A DNA stretch of 16,069 nt from JAWXBG01 sp044375415 (GTDB lineage: Bacteria; Bacteroidota; Bacteroidia; Flavobacteriales_D; Sanyastnellaceae), in assembly GCA_044375415.1 (NCBI GenBank), contig JBILMS010000069.1, positions 1-16,069 on the forward strand, in the 5' to 3' direction. The notes beneath the pieces are model-generated. The model was not told the origin of the DNA. It did no database searches and saw nothing but the letters and a program-made list of their open reading frames with translations. Of this stretch, positions 8,092 through 15,630 are shown one piece after another. Each line of letters opens with the position of its first letter. Position 1 is the first letter of the stretch. A program made the translations under genes and the position numbers.

Positions 8092-9378
8092 TTAAAATAA
8101 CAAAACTCCCTTTTCGATCATTTTGTTCGTGATATGATTTCTCAATTCTTCGATATCGATGCGATCCAAAACATCATTCAAAAATGCAGATACCATCAAC
8201 TTTTTTGCGCTATCGGCACTCAGACCACGTGAACGCAAATAGAAGATCGCCTCTTCATCCATTTGCCCTGTTGTGCTACCATGGCTGCATTTCACATCAT
8301 CTGCGTAAATTTCCAATTCCGGTTTAGAATTTACCACAGCATCGTCACTCATGGTAATGTTCGCATTATTCTGATATGCATTTGTCTTTTGAGCCTGATA
8401 CCGAACAAAGACTTTACCGTTAAACACAGCACGACCCTGATCAAATACAACTCCTTTGTACAGCTCATTGCTGTTGCTATGAGCTCTTATGTGATCAACC
8501 ACTGTGTGATTATCTATATGTTCACTTTTCATGGGTGCATAGGCTCCGGCCAAATTTGCCTCGCATCCACTTCCATTCACCAGCATATCCAAACTATTGC
8601 GAATCCATCCTCCTCTCAAAGTTGCCGTTACCAAATTTGTATGGCTATTCGAATCTTGGTGAACTCTTTCCATAATATGCGAAAAACTCTCCTCACCATC
8701 TTCTTGAATTTTATAATAATTCAAAGAAGCATTTTCAAGAACAGAAAAACCGATGTTCGCATTCAACCAAAACTTTCCTGAAATCGTTTGGTGATGAGAA
8801 AGTATAATTGTCGATCTTGAACCCTTGGCGCATTCTACAAGTATCGTTGGGTTGGCAAAAACGTTTTCTTTTGTCTGAAGTAAAATAAAGTGAAACGGTT
8901 TAGTAACCGCCGCATTTGTTTTCACTCTTAAGACCAATCCATCGGTAGCATGCGTTAAGGACAGCAGAGAAAACACATTCTCCGAAAAAAAGCGATCCGA
9001 CGACCATTGATGTATCAACGAATCATTTTTATCGGCCGAGCTAAACGAAGCAAATTCAAATTCTCCTTTCTCCACATCACTTAGATCGCTCCTGTAAAAT
9101 CCATTCACAAAAACAAAACGATTTACTTCGAGACCAGGGATTAAATACTCCTCCAATGGAATAGAAGATTCATCTTGTTGAACACTCCACTTAGCCGAAG
9201 ATATACGTGTTGTTCTCGTATACTTCCACGCTTCGGTTCTCGTTGTTGGAAAAGATGATTCGGCAAGTTGACCTTTCGCCTTGTTAACCGCTTCCGGTAA
9301 AAATTTATTGAACGCAGATTCCTTTGAGGTAATCAAAGAATCAACATCCAAACCCTGAGTTTGCGTATTGGTGATCAT
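8092..9378 (-). CDS. sufD: Fe-S scaffold protein SufD
   Basis: SufD pairs with SufB and two SufC subunits to form the cytoplasmic SufBC2D scaffold on which Fe-S clusters are built. The protein has 428 residues from the ATG at 9378. An N-terminal helical region (with PTTRTEAWKYT) precedes a long right-handed beta-helix. The C-terminal signature DDVKCSHGSTTGQ is intact and contains H366, matching the His that in Escherichia coli SufD (H360) is needed for cluster formation. DEEAIFYLRSRGLS follows, the usual SufC-contact region. The start at 9378 overlaps the sufC stop as ATGA; a TTG at 9402 in the same frame would overlap sufC by 28 nt and is less likely. SufD is shorter and more divergent than SufB, as usual. 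Confidence 0.95.
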   Translation of the reverse strand: MITNTQTQGLDVDSLITSKESAFNKFLPEAVNKAKGQLAESSFPTTRTEAWKYTRTTRISSAKWSVQQDESSIPLEEYLIPGLEVNRFVFVNGFYRSDLSDVEKGEFEFASFSSADKNDSLIHQWSSDRFFSENVFSLLSLTHATDGLVLRVKTNAAVTKPFHFILLQTKENVFANPTILVECAKGSRSTIILSHHQTISGKFWLNANIGFSVLENASLNYYKIQEDGEESFSHIMERVHQDSNSHTNLVTATLRGGWIRNSLDMLVNGSGCEANLAGAYAPMKSEHIDNHTVVDHIRAHSNSNELYKGVVFDQGRAVFNGKVFVRYQAQKTNAYQNNANITMSDDAVVNSKPELEIYADDVKCSHGSTTGQMDEEAIFYLRSRGLSADSAKKLMVSAFLNDVLDRIDIEELRNHITNKMIEKGVLLF

Positions 9379-10127
9379 ATTGCCATTTCTTCTTTGATCC
9401 AATCATATCCTTTCGCCTCCAGTTCGAGAGCCAATTCGCGTGTACCGCTTTTTACAATTTTCCCTTTGTAAAGAACATGCACAAAATCGGGCACGATATA
9501 ATCGAGTAAACGTTGATAGTGTGTAATTACCAGAAATGATCTTTCGGGAGAACGGAGGCTATTAACACCGTTAGCTACAATTTTTAATGCATCGATATCG
9601 AGTCCCGAATCTGTTTCATCTAAAACAGCAAACTTCGGTTCGAGCATGGCCATTTGAAAAATTTCGTTCCTCTTTTTCTCTCCGCCGCTAAATCCCTCGT
9701 TTACCGAACGATTGGCTAGACGACCATCGAGTTGAACCAACTTAGATTTCTCTGCCACCAGATTCAAAAATTCCTTCGCGGTCAATTCAGGCAAGCCTTT
9801 GTGTTTTCTGATCTCTGAAACAGCTGCTTTCAAAAAGTTGATATTACTCACTCCAGGAATTTCCACCGGATATTGAAAAGCCAGAAAAATTCCTTCGCGG
9901 GCTCTTTCTTCCGCGGCCATTTCCAATAAATTTTTGCCGAGGTAATCCACCTCTCCTCCGGTAACTTCAAATTCTTCGCGACCGGCAAGGACAGAGGCAA
10001 GGGTAGATTTACCACTGCCATTTGGTCCCATGATAGCATGTACTTCGCCCGGACCAATTTCTAAATTCAGACCCTTGAGAATTTCATTTTCCTCTATTTT
10101 GGCCTGCAGGTTTTTTATCGAAAGCAT
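9375..10127 (-). CDS. sufC: Fe-S assembly ATPase SufC
   Basis: A soluble ABC-type ATPase that drives conformational change of the SufBCD scaffold. The protein is 250 residues, normal for SufC. Walker A is GPNGSGKST at 34-42, the Q-loop glutamine is Q85 in AFQYP, the signature is FSGGEKKR at 146-153, Walker B is FAVLDE at 166-171 with the catalytic E171, and the switch histidine is H203 in ITHYQR. ETDSGLDIDAL after Walker B is a strong SufC mark. The gene lies 40 nt downstream of sufB, with a 14-bp palindrome in the gap, and overlaps sufD by 4 nt (ATGA). Confidence 0.97.
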   Translation of the reverse strand: MLSIKNLQAKIEENEILKGLNLEIGPGEVHAIMGPNGSGKSTLASVLAGREEFEVTGGEVDYLGKNLLEMAAEERAREGIFLAFQYPVEIPGVSNINFLKAAVSEIRKHKGLPELTAKEFLNLVAEKSKLVQLDGRLANRSVNEGFSGGEKKRNEIFQMAMLEPKFAVLDETDSGLDIDALKIVANGVNSLRSPERSFLVITHYQRLLDYIVPDFVHVLYKGKIVKSGTRELALELEAKGYDWIKEEMAI

Positions 10128-10154
10128 GTCTCTTTTATTATCTATTGAATTATT

Positions 10155-10168
10155 GTTGATATATCAAC
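10155..10168. repeat. Perfect 14-bp palindrome between sufB and sufC
   Basis: GTTGATATATCAAC reads the same on both strands. It touches the last base of the sufB stop codon and ends 27 nt before the sufC ATG. As RNA it could form a 5-bp stem with a TATA loop, weak and without a following U-run, so it is not a typical terminator. It may be an mRNA-processing or spacing element, or chance in AT-rich DNA. Confidence 0.5.
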
Positions 10169-11616
10169 TACCCTACACTTCCTTCCAGTGAAATAGCGAG
10201 CAATTTTTGTGCTTCTACTGCGAATTCCATCGGTAGTTTGTTCAGTACTTCTTTGGCGTATCCGTTTACAATCAAGGATATCGCTTTCTCCTCATCGATT
10301 CCACGTTGTAGGCAATAAAATATTTGATCTTCCCCAATTTTCGAAGTGGTGGCTTCATGTTCCACTTTAGAAGATTTATTGTTTACTTCGATATACGGAA
10401 AAGTATGTGCTCCACATTGATCGGTCATCAGAAGAGAGTCGCATTGCGAAAAATTACGCGAGTTGACTGCCGTCTTATTTATCTGAACTAAACCTCTATA
10501 TGAATTCTGACTTTTACCGGATGAAATTCCTTTGGAGATAATTGTACTCCGGGTGTTTTTACCCAAGTGAATCATTTTAGTGCCGGTGTCTGCTTGTTGC
10601 ATGTAATTGGTTACGGCTACTGAATAAAACTCACCAATCGAATAATCTCCTTTCAAAATACAAGAAGGATATTTCCATGTTATGGCACTACCCGTTTCCA
10701 CTTGTGTCCAACTGATTTTCGCGTGTGATCCATCACATAAACCGCGTTTAGTAACAAAGTTGAAAACACCGCCTTTTCCTTCGTGATCGCCGGGATACCA
10801 GTTTTGCACCGTACTATATTTTATCTCAGAATCTTTCAAGGCAACCAACTCAACTACTGCCGCGTGCAATTGATTTTCGTCGCGTTGTGGAGCCGTGCAG
10901 CCTTCCAGATAACTCACATAACTTCCTTCATCAGCGACAACTAAAGTTCTTTCAAACTGTCCGGTATTCGCTTCGTTTATTCGAAAGTAGGTGCTTAGCT
11001 CCATCGGGCATTTCACTCCTTTGGGTATGTAGCAAAAAGATCCGTCGGTGAATACGGCCGAATTGAGAGCTGCATAAAAATTATCTGTACGAGGTACAAC
11101 TGTTCCTAAATATTTTCTAACCAATTCAGGGTGCTCCTTCACAGCTTCGCTCATGCTGCAAAAAATAATTCCTAGTTCGCCAAGTTTTTCTTTGAACGAA
11201 GTAGCAACAGAAACACTGTCCATGACGAAATCGACGGCTACACCACTCAAACGTTTTTGCTCTTCCATCGAAATTCCTAGACGATCCATTGTTTTGCGCA
11301 ATTCAGGATCTAACTCGTCGAGGCTATTCAACTGCTTCTTTTGTTTCGGAGCAGAGTAATAGGAAATAGCTTGAAAGTCAGGTTTTGTATACGTTACGTG
11401 CGCCCATTCCGGCTCCGTCATTTTCTTCCAAATAGTAAACGCTTCCAAACGCCATTGCAGAAGCCAATCGGGCTCACCCTTTTTGGAAGAGATCAATCGA
11501 ATAATATCTTCATTCAGACCGATCGGAGCCTTGTCCGATTCAATATCTGTTACAAAACCAAATTCGTATTCTTTGCTTGTGACAGAGTCTAATAATTCGT
11601 CGCCATCGTAGGCCAT
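10168..11616 (-). CDS. sufB: Fe-S scaffold protein SufB
   Basis: SufB is the core scaffold subunit that receives sulfur from SufE and holds the nascent cluster together with SufD and SufC. The protein has 482 residues, normal length. The N-terminal part (GLNEDIIRLIS, EPDWLLQWRLEAF) and FCSMSEAVKEHPELV are classic SufB blocks. The beta-helix includes SYVSYLEGCTAP and WKYPSCILKGD. C392 in SQCDSLL corresponds to the essential C405 of Escherichia coli SufB. The C-terminal block KVEHEATTSKIGEDQIFY (417-434) is the helical region that contacts SufC. The N-terminal CxxCxxxC seen in some SufB proteins is absent; it is not universally conserved. The gene begins 20 nt after the sufA stop. Confidence 0.97.
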   Translation of the reverse strand: MAYDGDELLDSVTSKEYEFGFVTDIESDKAPIGLNEDIIRLISSKKGEPDWLLQWRLEAFTIWKKMTEPEWAHVTYTKPDFQAISYYSAPKQKKQLNSLDELDPELRKTMDRLGISMEEQKRLSGVAVDFVMDSVSVATSFKEKLGELGIIFCSMSEAVKEHPELVRKYLGTVVPRTDNFYAALNSAVFTDGSFCYIPKGVKCPMELSTYFRINEANTGQFERTLVVADEGSYVSYLEGCTAPQRDENQLHAAVVELVALKDSEIKYSTVQNWYPGDHEGKGGVFNFVTKRGLCDGSHAKISWTQVETGSAITWKYPSCILKGDYSIGEFYSVAVTNYMQQADTGTKMIHLGKNTRSTIISKGISSGKSQNSYRGLVQINKTAVNSRNFSQCDSLLMTDQCGAHTFPYIEVNNKSSKVEHEATTSKIGEDQIFYCLQRGIDEEKAISLIVNGYAKEVLNKLPMEFAVEAQKLLAISLEGSVG

Positions 11617-11636
11617 TGGATTGGGAGATTAAAGGT

Positions 11637-11963
11637 TTAGATGCTAAAGCTTTCTCCGCAACCACACGTTCGCGAAGCATTTGGGTTTTTAAAAACAAAA
11701 CCTTTACCGTTCAGGCCTCCTGAATATTCCAATTCAGTACCGATCAGGTAAAGGAAACTTTTGCGATCTACTACTACCTTTACACCATTATCTTCGAATA
11801 CCTGATCGCCTTCTTTCATATTCTGATCGAAGGTCAATTGGTACATCAATCCCGAACAACCACCACCTTCCACTCCGACGCGCACAAAAGAACCATCCGG
11901 GTGGCTCTCCGTCGCTATTAGCTTGCTTACCTGCTCACGGGCAGAATCTGAAACCTTTATCAT
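11637..11963 (-). CDS. sufA: A-type Fe-S carrier (HesB/IscA/SufA family)
   Basis: A small A-type carrier that accepts clusters from the SufBCD scaffold and passes them to target proteins. The protein is 108 residues. The three cluster-binding cysteines are present: C36 in GGGCSGL, and C100 and C102 in TCGCGESF at the C-terminus. It is the first gene of the suf operon. The start ATG at 11963 is preceded by an A-rich stretch (AAAAAAAAG, about 11967-11975), the usual kind of leader in Bacteroidota instead of a strong Shine-Dalgarno site. Context and length favour SufA; sequence alone does not separate it from IscA. Confidence 0.95.
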   Translation of the reverse strand: MIKVSDSAREQVSKLIATESHPDGSFVRVGVEGGGCSGLMYQLTFDQNMKEGDQVFEDNGVKVVVDRKSFLYLIGTELEYSGGLNGKGFVFKNPNASRTCGCGESFSI

Positions 11964-12024
11964 TTCTCACTTTTTTTTAATTCTAACACCTCGCAACAGC
12001 GCATTGTTCGCTGCTTTTATACTT

Positions 12025-12045
12025 TATTTAGAAATATTCTAAATA
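12025..12045. promoter_or_regulatory. Candidate operator of the suf operon (9-3-9 inverted repeat)
   Basis: Arms TATTTAGAA (12025-12033) and TTCTAAATA (12037-12045) are perfect reverse complements around a 3-bp centre. The site lies about 13 nt downstream of the -7 element, so it would cover the region just after the start of transcription, a position suited to repression. Size and symmetry fit a dimeric metal or Fe-S sensing repressor (Fur, Rrf2/IscR or DtxR families). It does not match the gamma-proteobacterial Fur or IscR consensus well, so the regulator is not assigned. Confidence 0.55.
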
Positions 12046-12057
12046 CTGATTTCGGTG

Positions 12058-12089
12058 CAAAAATACCATGAAAAAGGTGTTTGGACAAA
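12058..12089 (-). promoter_or_regulatory. sufAp: Promoter of the suf operon
   Basis: TATTTTTG at 12065-12058 matches TAnnTTTG exactly, with TTTG at 12089-12086 and a 20-nt spacer, close to the ideal spacing for the Bacteroidota housekeeping sigma factor. Transcription would start near 12050, giving a leader of about 85-90 nt before sufA. The promoter lies wholly between the dnaG stop and sufA, so suf need not depend on dnaG transcription. Confidence 0.65.
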
Positions 12090-12094
12090 AAAGT

Positions 12095-14047
12095 TCACTC
12101 CAAAATAACGGAACCGAAATACTTGGCAATCTCGGTGCGGGCTTTATCTAGCATTATTTTCTCCGCCATGAGGGCGTTGAGTTTTTCGACATCATCCCCG
12201 GCTGCTTCCATTTCTGTGATAATGATTTTAGAATTCTGCATCACTTTTCGAAGTTTTAGACGAAAAACGATGTCTTTAGCTGCTTTTCGGAGTAACATAT
12301 CCTCTGTTTCCGGATGAATGTTGTGACGAGCAGTCCAATTTAGACTTAACGCATATTGCGATGTGAGCAAATCGGATGAAAGACTGCTAATTTCTTGATC
12401 CGGATTTAGGGTAAAGTGTTTGGGCTCCGGAAACTCTTCGCGAGCAATGAAATCCATGTATTCTTTGTAGATCTTTTGAAATTTGGGAGTCTCCAACGTT
12501 AGTTCATCTTGTGCGATGCTACCAATGAGAAATTCCGCCATGGCCACCGCTACTATCTCCATGTGCCCATCTTCGTTTTCCACCGGAAGTTCTATCGTTA
12601 GCTCACCATACGAAAGCAGCAAACGGATAAAATCTCGTTCCTGATGAAACAGGGTGAACTCTTCTGTTTCGGGTACTTCATCCCAAATGGGAACTTCGGT
12701 CGTTGCGGTTTCCTCGGGTCTATAAGTCGAACCCTTTTTTGCACGTTGAACAAGGATTTTGTTCATCTCGGCAATCAATACCGATTCGCGCATATTCATC
12801 AACCTGCTGCACTCTTGCAAGTAGACGTTTCTTCGAATGGAATCGGGGATAACCGCTATGCTTTCAACAATGTCGTGAATTAAACCGGCACGTTTCACAG
12901 GATCATTTCCGACTTCGCCCAAAAGTTGACCGGTCTTGAAGACCATAAAATCGACCGAATTTCCCTTGAGGTATTCCTCGAGTTCGGTGCTGCTTACTTT
13001 TTTCGCAAAACTATCGGGATCATCGCCATCGGGGAACAAAACCACTTTCACATTCATGCCCTGTTCGAGCAACATGTTGATACCTCGAAAAGATGCCCGA
13101 ATTCCCGCGGCATCTCCATCGTAGAGAATTGTCACATTAAAAGTGTAACGTCTGATCAAACGAATTTGATCTTCAGTTAAACTGGTACCACTGCTACCTA
13201 CCACGTTTTCGATACCCGCTTGGACCATCGAAATTACATCGGTGTATCCTTCCACCAGATAACACAAGTCGTGTTTTACAATGGGTTGTTTGGCAAGATG
13301 AATACCATATAAAACCTTGCTTTTATGATACAGCTCGCTCTCAGGGCTGTTGTAATATTTCGCTACTTCTTTGTCGGCGCGCAAAGTCCGACCACCAAAA
13401 GCGATCACTTTTCCCGATACATTATGAATCGGAAACATGACTCTACCCCTGAAAAAATCGTAAGGGGTACCTCCCTCTTTTTGTCTAGTTAGTCCGGTTT
13501 TTTCCAGGTATTCGAGTGAATAGGACTTTTCCAGAGCTGCTTTGGTAAGACCATCGCGTTGTTCAGGTGAATATCCTAATTGGAATTTCCGAATGATATC
13601 TTCTCTAAAACCGCGCTCCCGGAAATAGCTCAAACCAACCGCTTGGCCCTCCTCCGTTTCGTGCATTTGATCTTCGAACCACTTGCGGGCAAACTCAGTA
13701 ACAACAGACAATTGCTCGCGTTCACTTCGCTCCTGCAGTTGTTCTTCGGTCTGAGTTTCCTCTTCAATTTCAATATTGTATTTGGTCGCAAGCCACCTCA
13801 AAGCCTCCGGATAGTTGAGCTTTTCGTGCTCCATCAAGAAGTCGATAGCATTTCCACCTTTACCGGAAGAGAAGTCTTTGTAGATCCCTTTGTGCGGAAC
13901 TACAAAAAATGAAGGAGTGCGTTCGTTTGTAAAGGGAGAAAGCCCTTTGTATGTCGTACCGGATTTTTTGAGTTGCACAAAATCTCCTACCACCTCCTCA
14001 ATGAGGACGGTATCCATAATACGTGATATGGTCTCACGGGAGATCAT
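12095..14047 (-). CDS. dnaG: DNA primase DnaG lacking zinc-finger ligands
   Basis: DnaG makes RNA primers for replication at the fork with DnaB. The protein has 650 residues, somewhat longer than Escherichia coli DnaG. The N-terminal CHC2-type domain is recognisable (YKGLSPF.NERTPSF, GKGGNAIDFLMEHE), but all four zinc ligands are replaced at exactly matching spacing: S37, T40, D58 and S61 stand where C40, H43, C61 and C64 are in Escherichia coli. The RNA polymerase core and Toprim domain look intact: GRVMFPI (201-207), FGGR (217-220), VEGYTD (265-270), YDGDAAG (309-315) and DGDDPDS (340-346). The C-terminal helicase-binding region is poorly conserved, as usual. I recall similar ligand loss in other flavobacterial DnaG sequences, so it is probably functional. 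It sits between rsmA and suf on the same strand. Confidence 0.96.
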   Translation of the reverse strand: MISRETISRIMDTVLIEEVVGDFVQLKKSGTTYKGLSPFTNERTPSFFVVPHKGIYKDFSSGKGGNAIDFLMEHEKLNYPEALRWLATKYNIEIEEETQTEEQLQERSEREQLSVVTEFARKWFEDQMHETEEGQAVGLSYFRERGFREDIIRKFQLGYSPEQRDGLTKAALEKSYSLEYLEKTGLTRQKEGGTPYDFFRGRVMFPIHNVSGKVIAFGGRTLRADKEVAKYYNSPESELYHKSKVLYGIHLAKQPIVKHDLCYLVEGYTDVISMVQAGIENVVGSSGTSLTEDQIRLIRRYTFNVTILYDGDAAGIRASFRGINMLLEQGMNVKVVLFPDGDDPDSFAKKVSSTELEEYLKGNSVDFMVFKTGQLLGEVGNDPVKRAGLIHDIVESIAVIPDSIRRNVYLQECSRLMNMRESVLIAEMNKILVQRAKKGSTYRPEETATTEVPIWDEVPETEEFTLFHQERDFIRLLLSYGELTIELPVENEDGHMEIVAVAMAEFLIGSIAQDELTLETPKFQKIYKEYMDFIAREEFPEPKHFTLNPDQEISSLSSDLLTSQYALSLNWTARHNIHPETEDMLLRKAAKDIVFRLKLRKVMQNSKIIITEMEAAGDDVEKLNALMAEKIMLDKARTEIAKYFGSVILE

Positions 14048-14065
14048 AGAATTTGTTCGGGCCTA

Positions 14066-14073
14066 CAAACATA
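14066..14073 (-). promoter_or_regulatory. Candidate -7 element for dnaG
   Basis: TATGTTTG on the minus strand matches TAnnTTTG exactly and lies 18 nt upstream of the dnaG ATG, in the 57-bp gap after rsmA. At the -33 position only a weak TTTTC (14098-14094) is seen, 20 nt upstream. The leader would be about 10 nt. Alternatively dnaG is co-transcribed with rsmA. Confidence 0.35.
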
Positions 14074-14104
14074 CGTTACCTAAAAAGTGTCTCGAAAAGA
14101 TTGA

Positions 14105-14863
14105 CTACAAAAAAGCCGCGGCTAACTCGAGCCATTGATTTACCGAGAGTTGCTCGGGGCGTTTATCCATAAAAGGCAGGTCTACATGATAGCCAGCTAC
14201 ACCCTTAACCGAGTTTCTCAGGGTTTTGCGACGCTGATTAAAGCCTGTTTTTACAAGGGTTTTAAAGAATTTTTCGTCCACCGGAAGGCTTTTGACGTCA
14301 TTTCTCAGAATCCTAATTACTCCGGACTTCACTTTGGGAGGAGGGAAAAATTCGTTTTCATCCACTGTAAAGAGATACTCGACCGTATAAAATGCCTGCA
14401 TTAAAACCGATAAAATTCCTCTATCGCGGCCCCCTGAATCTGCTGCGATGCGCTCCGCCACTTCCTTTTGGAACATGCCCACAACCTCTGTTACTTGATC
14501 TCTGTGATCCAGTACTTTAAAGAGAATTTGAGATGAAATGTTATAAGGGAAATTTCCGGCTATCACCAAAGGGCTTGGAAACAACTCGTCCAAAGGCATT
14601 TGTAGGAAATCTGCTTCGTGAATTCTATCCTTTAAAATTGGATAATGGACCTTCAAATATTCCACGGACTCACGATCCACCTCCACCACATCTACCAACA
14701 TATCCTCGCGTTTCAGCAGGTGTTTGGTAAGTGCTCCGGTGCCCGGACCTATTTCCAGAACCTGCCTTTTAGTTGCACTATGGCTAATCGAATCGCTCAC
14801 ACGCGCACAAATCTCGTCGTTGCGCAAAAAATGTTGACCGAGATGTTTTTTAGGTTTTACCAT
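14105..14863 (-). CDS. rsmA: 16S rRNA (adenine1518/1519-N6)-dimethyltransferase RsmA/KsgA
   Basis: This enzyme dimethylates two adjacent adenines in helix 45 of 16S rRNA using S-adenosylmethionine, late in small-subunit assembly. The protein has 252 residues. The N-terminal KKHLGQHFL (5-13) is the family hallmark. S-adenosylmethionine-binding motif I is LEIGPGTGALT (36-46), the acidic motif II residue is E61 in VVEVDR, D85 lies in EADFLQ, and the catalytic motif IV is NFPYNIS at 104-110. FNQRRKTLRNS near the C-terminus is the conserved rRNA-contact helix. The ATG at 14863 fits the family N-terminus. The gene diverges from the beta-barrel gene on the plus strand; no TAnnTTTG match was seen for it. 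Confidence 0.97.
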   Translation of the reverse strand: MVKPKKHLGQHFLRNDEICARVSDSISHSATKRQVLEIGPGTGALTKHLLKREDMLVDVVEVDRESVEYLKVHYPILKDRIHEADFLQMPLDELFPSPLVIAGNFPYNISSQILFKVLDHRDQVTEVVGMFQKEVAERIAADSGGRDRGILSVLMQAFYTVEYLFTVDENEFFPPPKVKSGVIRILRNDVKSLPVDEKFFKTLVKTGFNQRRKTLRNSVKGVAGYHVDLPFMDKRPEQLSVNQWLELAAAFL

Positions 14864-14869
14864 GGGATA

Positions 14870-14902
14870 TTGAAGAGGGCGAAGGTAGAGCTACTATATT
14901 TG
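14870..14902 (+). promoter_or_regulatory. Candidate promoter of the interrupted beta-barrel gene
   Basis: TATATTTG at 14895-14902 matches TAnnTTTG exactly, with TTG at 14870-14872 and a 22-nt spacer. Transcription would start near 14909, leaving a leader of about 15 nt before the ATG at 14924. The promoter looks intact although the gene behind it is interrupted. Confidence 0.5.
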
Positions 14903-14923
14903 TAATGAGTCAAAAAGAATAAA

Positions 14924-15628
14924 ATGAAAAACTCACTTCTAATTGCTGTTTTCTTCGCCTGTTTTATAAATCTTACCGTACATTCTCAGGAGAAACAAAT
15001 TACCTAGTGGAAGGCCTTTAAATTGGACCCATCAGGTGTATTCAACAATTCAGATCCCACTATTCAATTTGGTTTTGAATTTTCCCTTGGTAAAGCTTGG
15101 TCTCTTCAACTGGAGGGAGGGCCACTGATTCAAAAAAGTATTTGGGCAAGTTATCAGATAGAAGAAAGTGCCGTGAATCACAAAGGTTCTCGTTTTGGTT
15201 TTGAACTGCGGCATTTCGTCCAGGAAAAATACTATTCGCCTTTTCATGGTGTCTATGTTGGCTGCAATATCTATTTCTTATCCAACAACTACACCGACAA
15301 GACCCAATGGGGAACAAAAGCAGACAATCCGGAAACCTATGAATATGACTATGTAAACACAAATTGGAGAAAAACTAAGGTAGAAAAAAAAGAGATTGGT
15401 TTCACTATTCGCTGTGGTCATCAACTCGATAGCAAAATACCCCTCGGTATTGAACTATATACCGGTTTAGGCTTTAAACAAAAGACCGTAAATTATACAA
15501 GTATCACGGATCCCATTTTCGAATATCAAGTCCAAATCGAAAAAAATGGAGTTAAAGGAGCGGAAGATGAAGGAACTTATGTCCGATTGAGTGTTCCTAT
15601 TGGAATCAGAGTAGTAATTTCACTTTAA
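14924..15628 (+). pseudogene. Outer-membrane beta-barrel-like protein with an in-frame TAG
   Basis: ATG at 14924 begins a clear signal peptide (MKNSLLIAVFFACFINLTVHS, then QEKQIT). After 27 codons an in-frame TAG stands at 15005-15007. The same frame then continues for 206 codons without another stop to TAA at 15628. The downstream part reads as a small outer-membrane beta-barrel, with alternating hydrophobic strands such as LDPSGVFNNSDPTIQFGFEF, LQLEGGPL and GFTIRCGHQLDS, and ends IGIRVVISL. Signal and barrel belong together, so one base change (for example CAG to TAG) would explain the break. No good start exists after the stop; a TTG at 15023 would give a barrel without an export signal. 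It could be a recent pseudogene, a sequencing error or a readthrough case. It converges on the deacetylase gene with 2 bp between stops. No named family is assigned. Confidence 0.75.
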
Positions 15629-15630
15629 TT

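Noticed and set aside
8263..8781. Plus-strand ORF of 172 codons opposite sufD
   Set aside because: It is fully contained in sufD, which has an intact family signature on the other strand; the plus-strand product has low-complexity His/Ile/Cys-rich content typical of antisense frames.
9379..9402. Longer SufD from a TTG at 9402
   Set aside because: The ATG at 9378 makes a classic ATGA overlap with sufC, while the TTG form needs a 28-nt overlap and adds residues not expected in the family.
12095..14047. DnaG as a decayed gene because the zinc ligands are missing
   Set aside because: The ORF is full length, the Toprim and polymerase motifs are intact, and it is the only primase gene seen; substitution at all four ligands with conserved spacing points to a stable variant.
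15023..15628. Independent 201-codon gene starting at TTG
   Set aside because: It would lack an export signal although it reads as an outer-membrane barrel, and an in-frame signal peptide lies just upstream across a single TAG.
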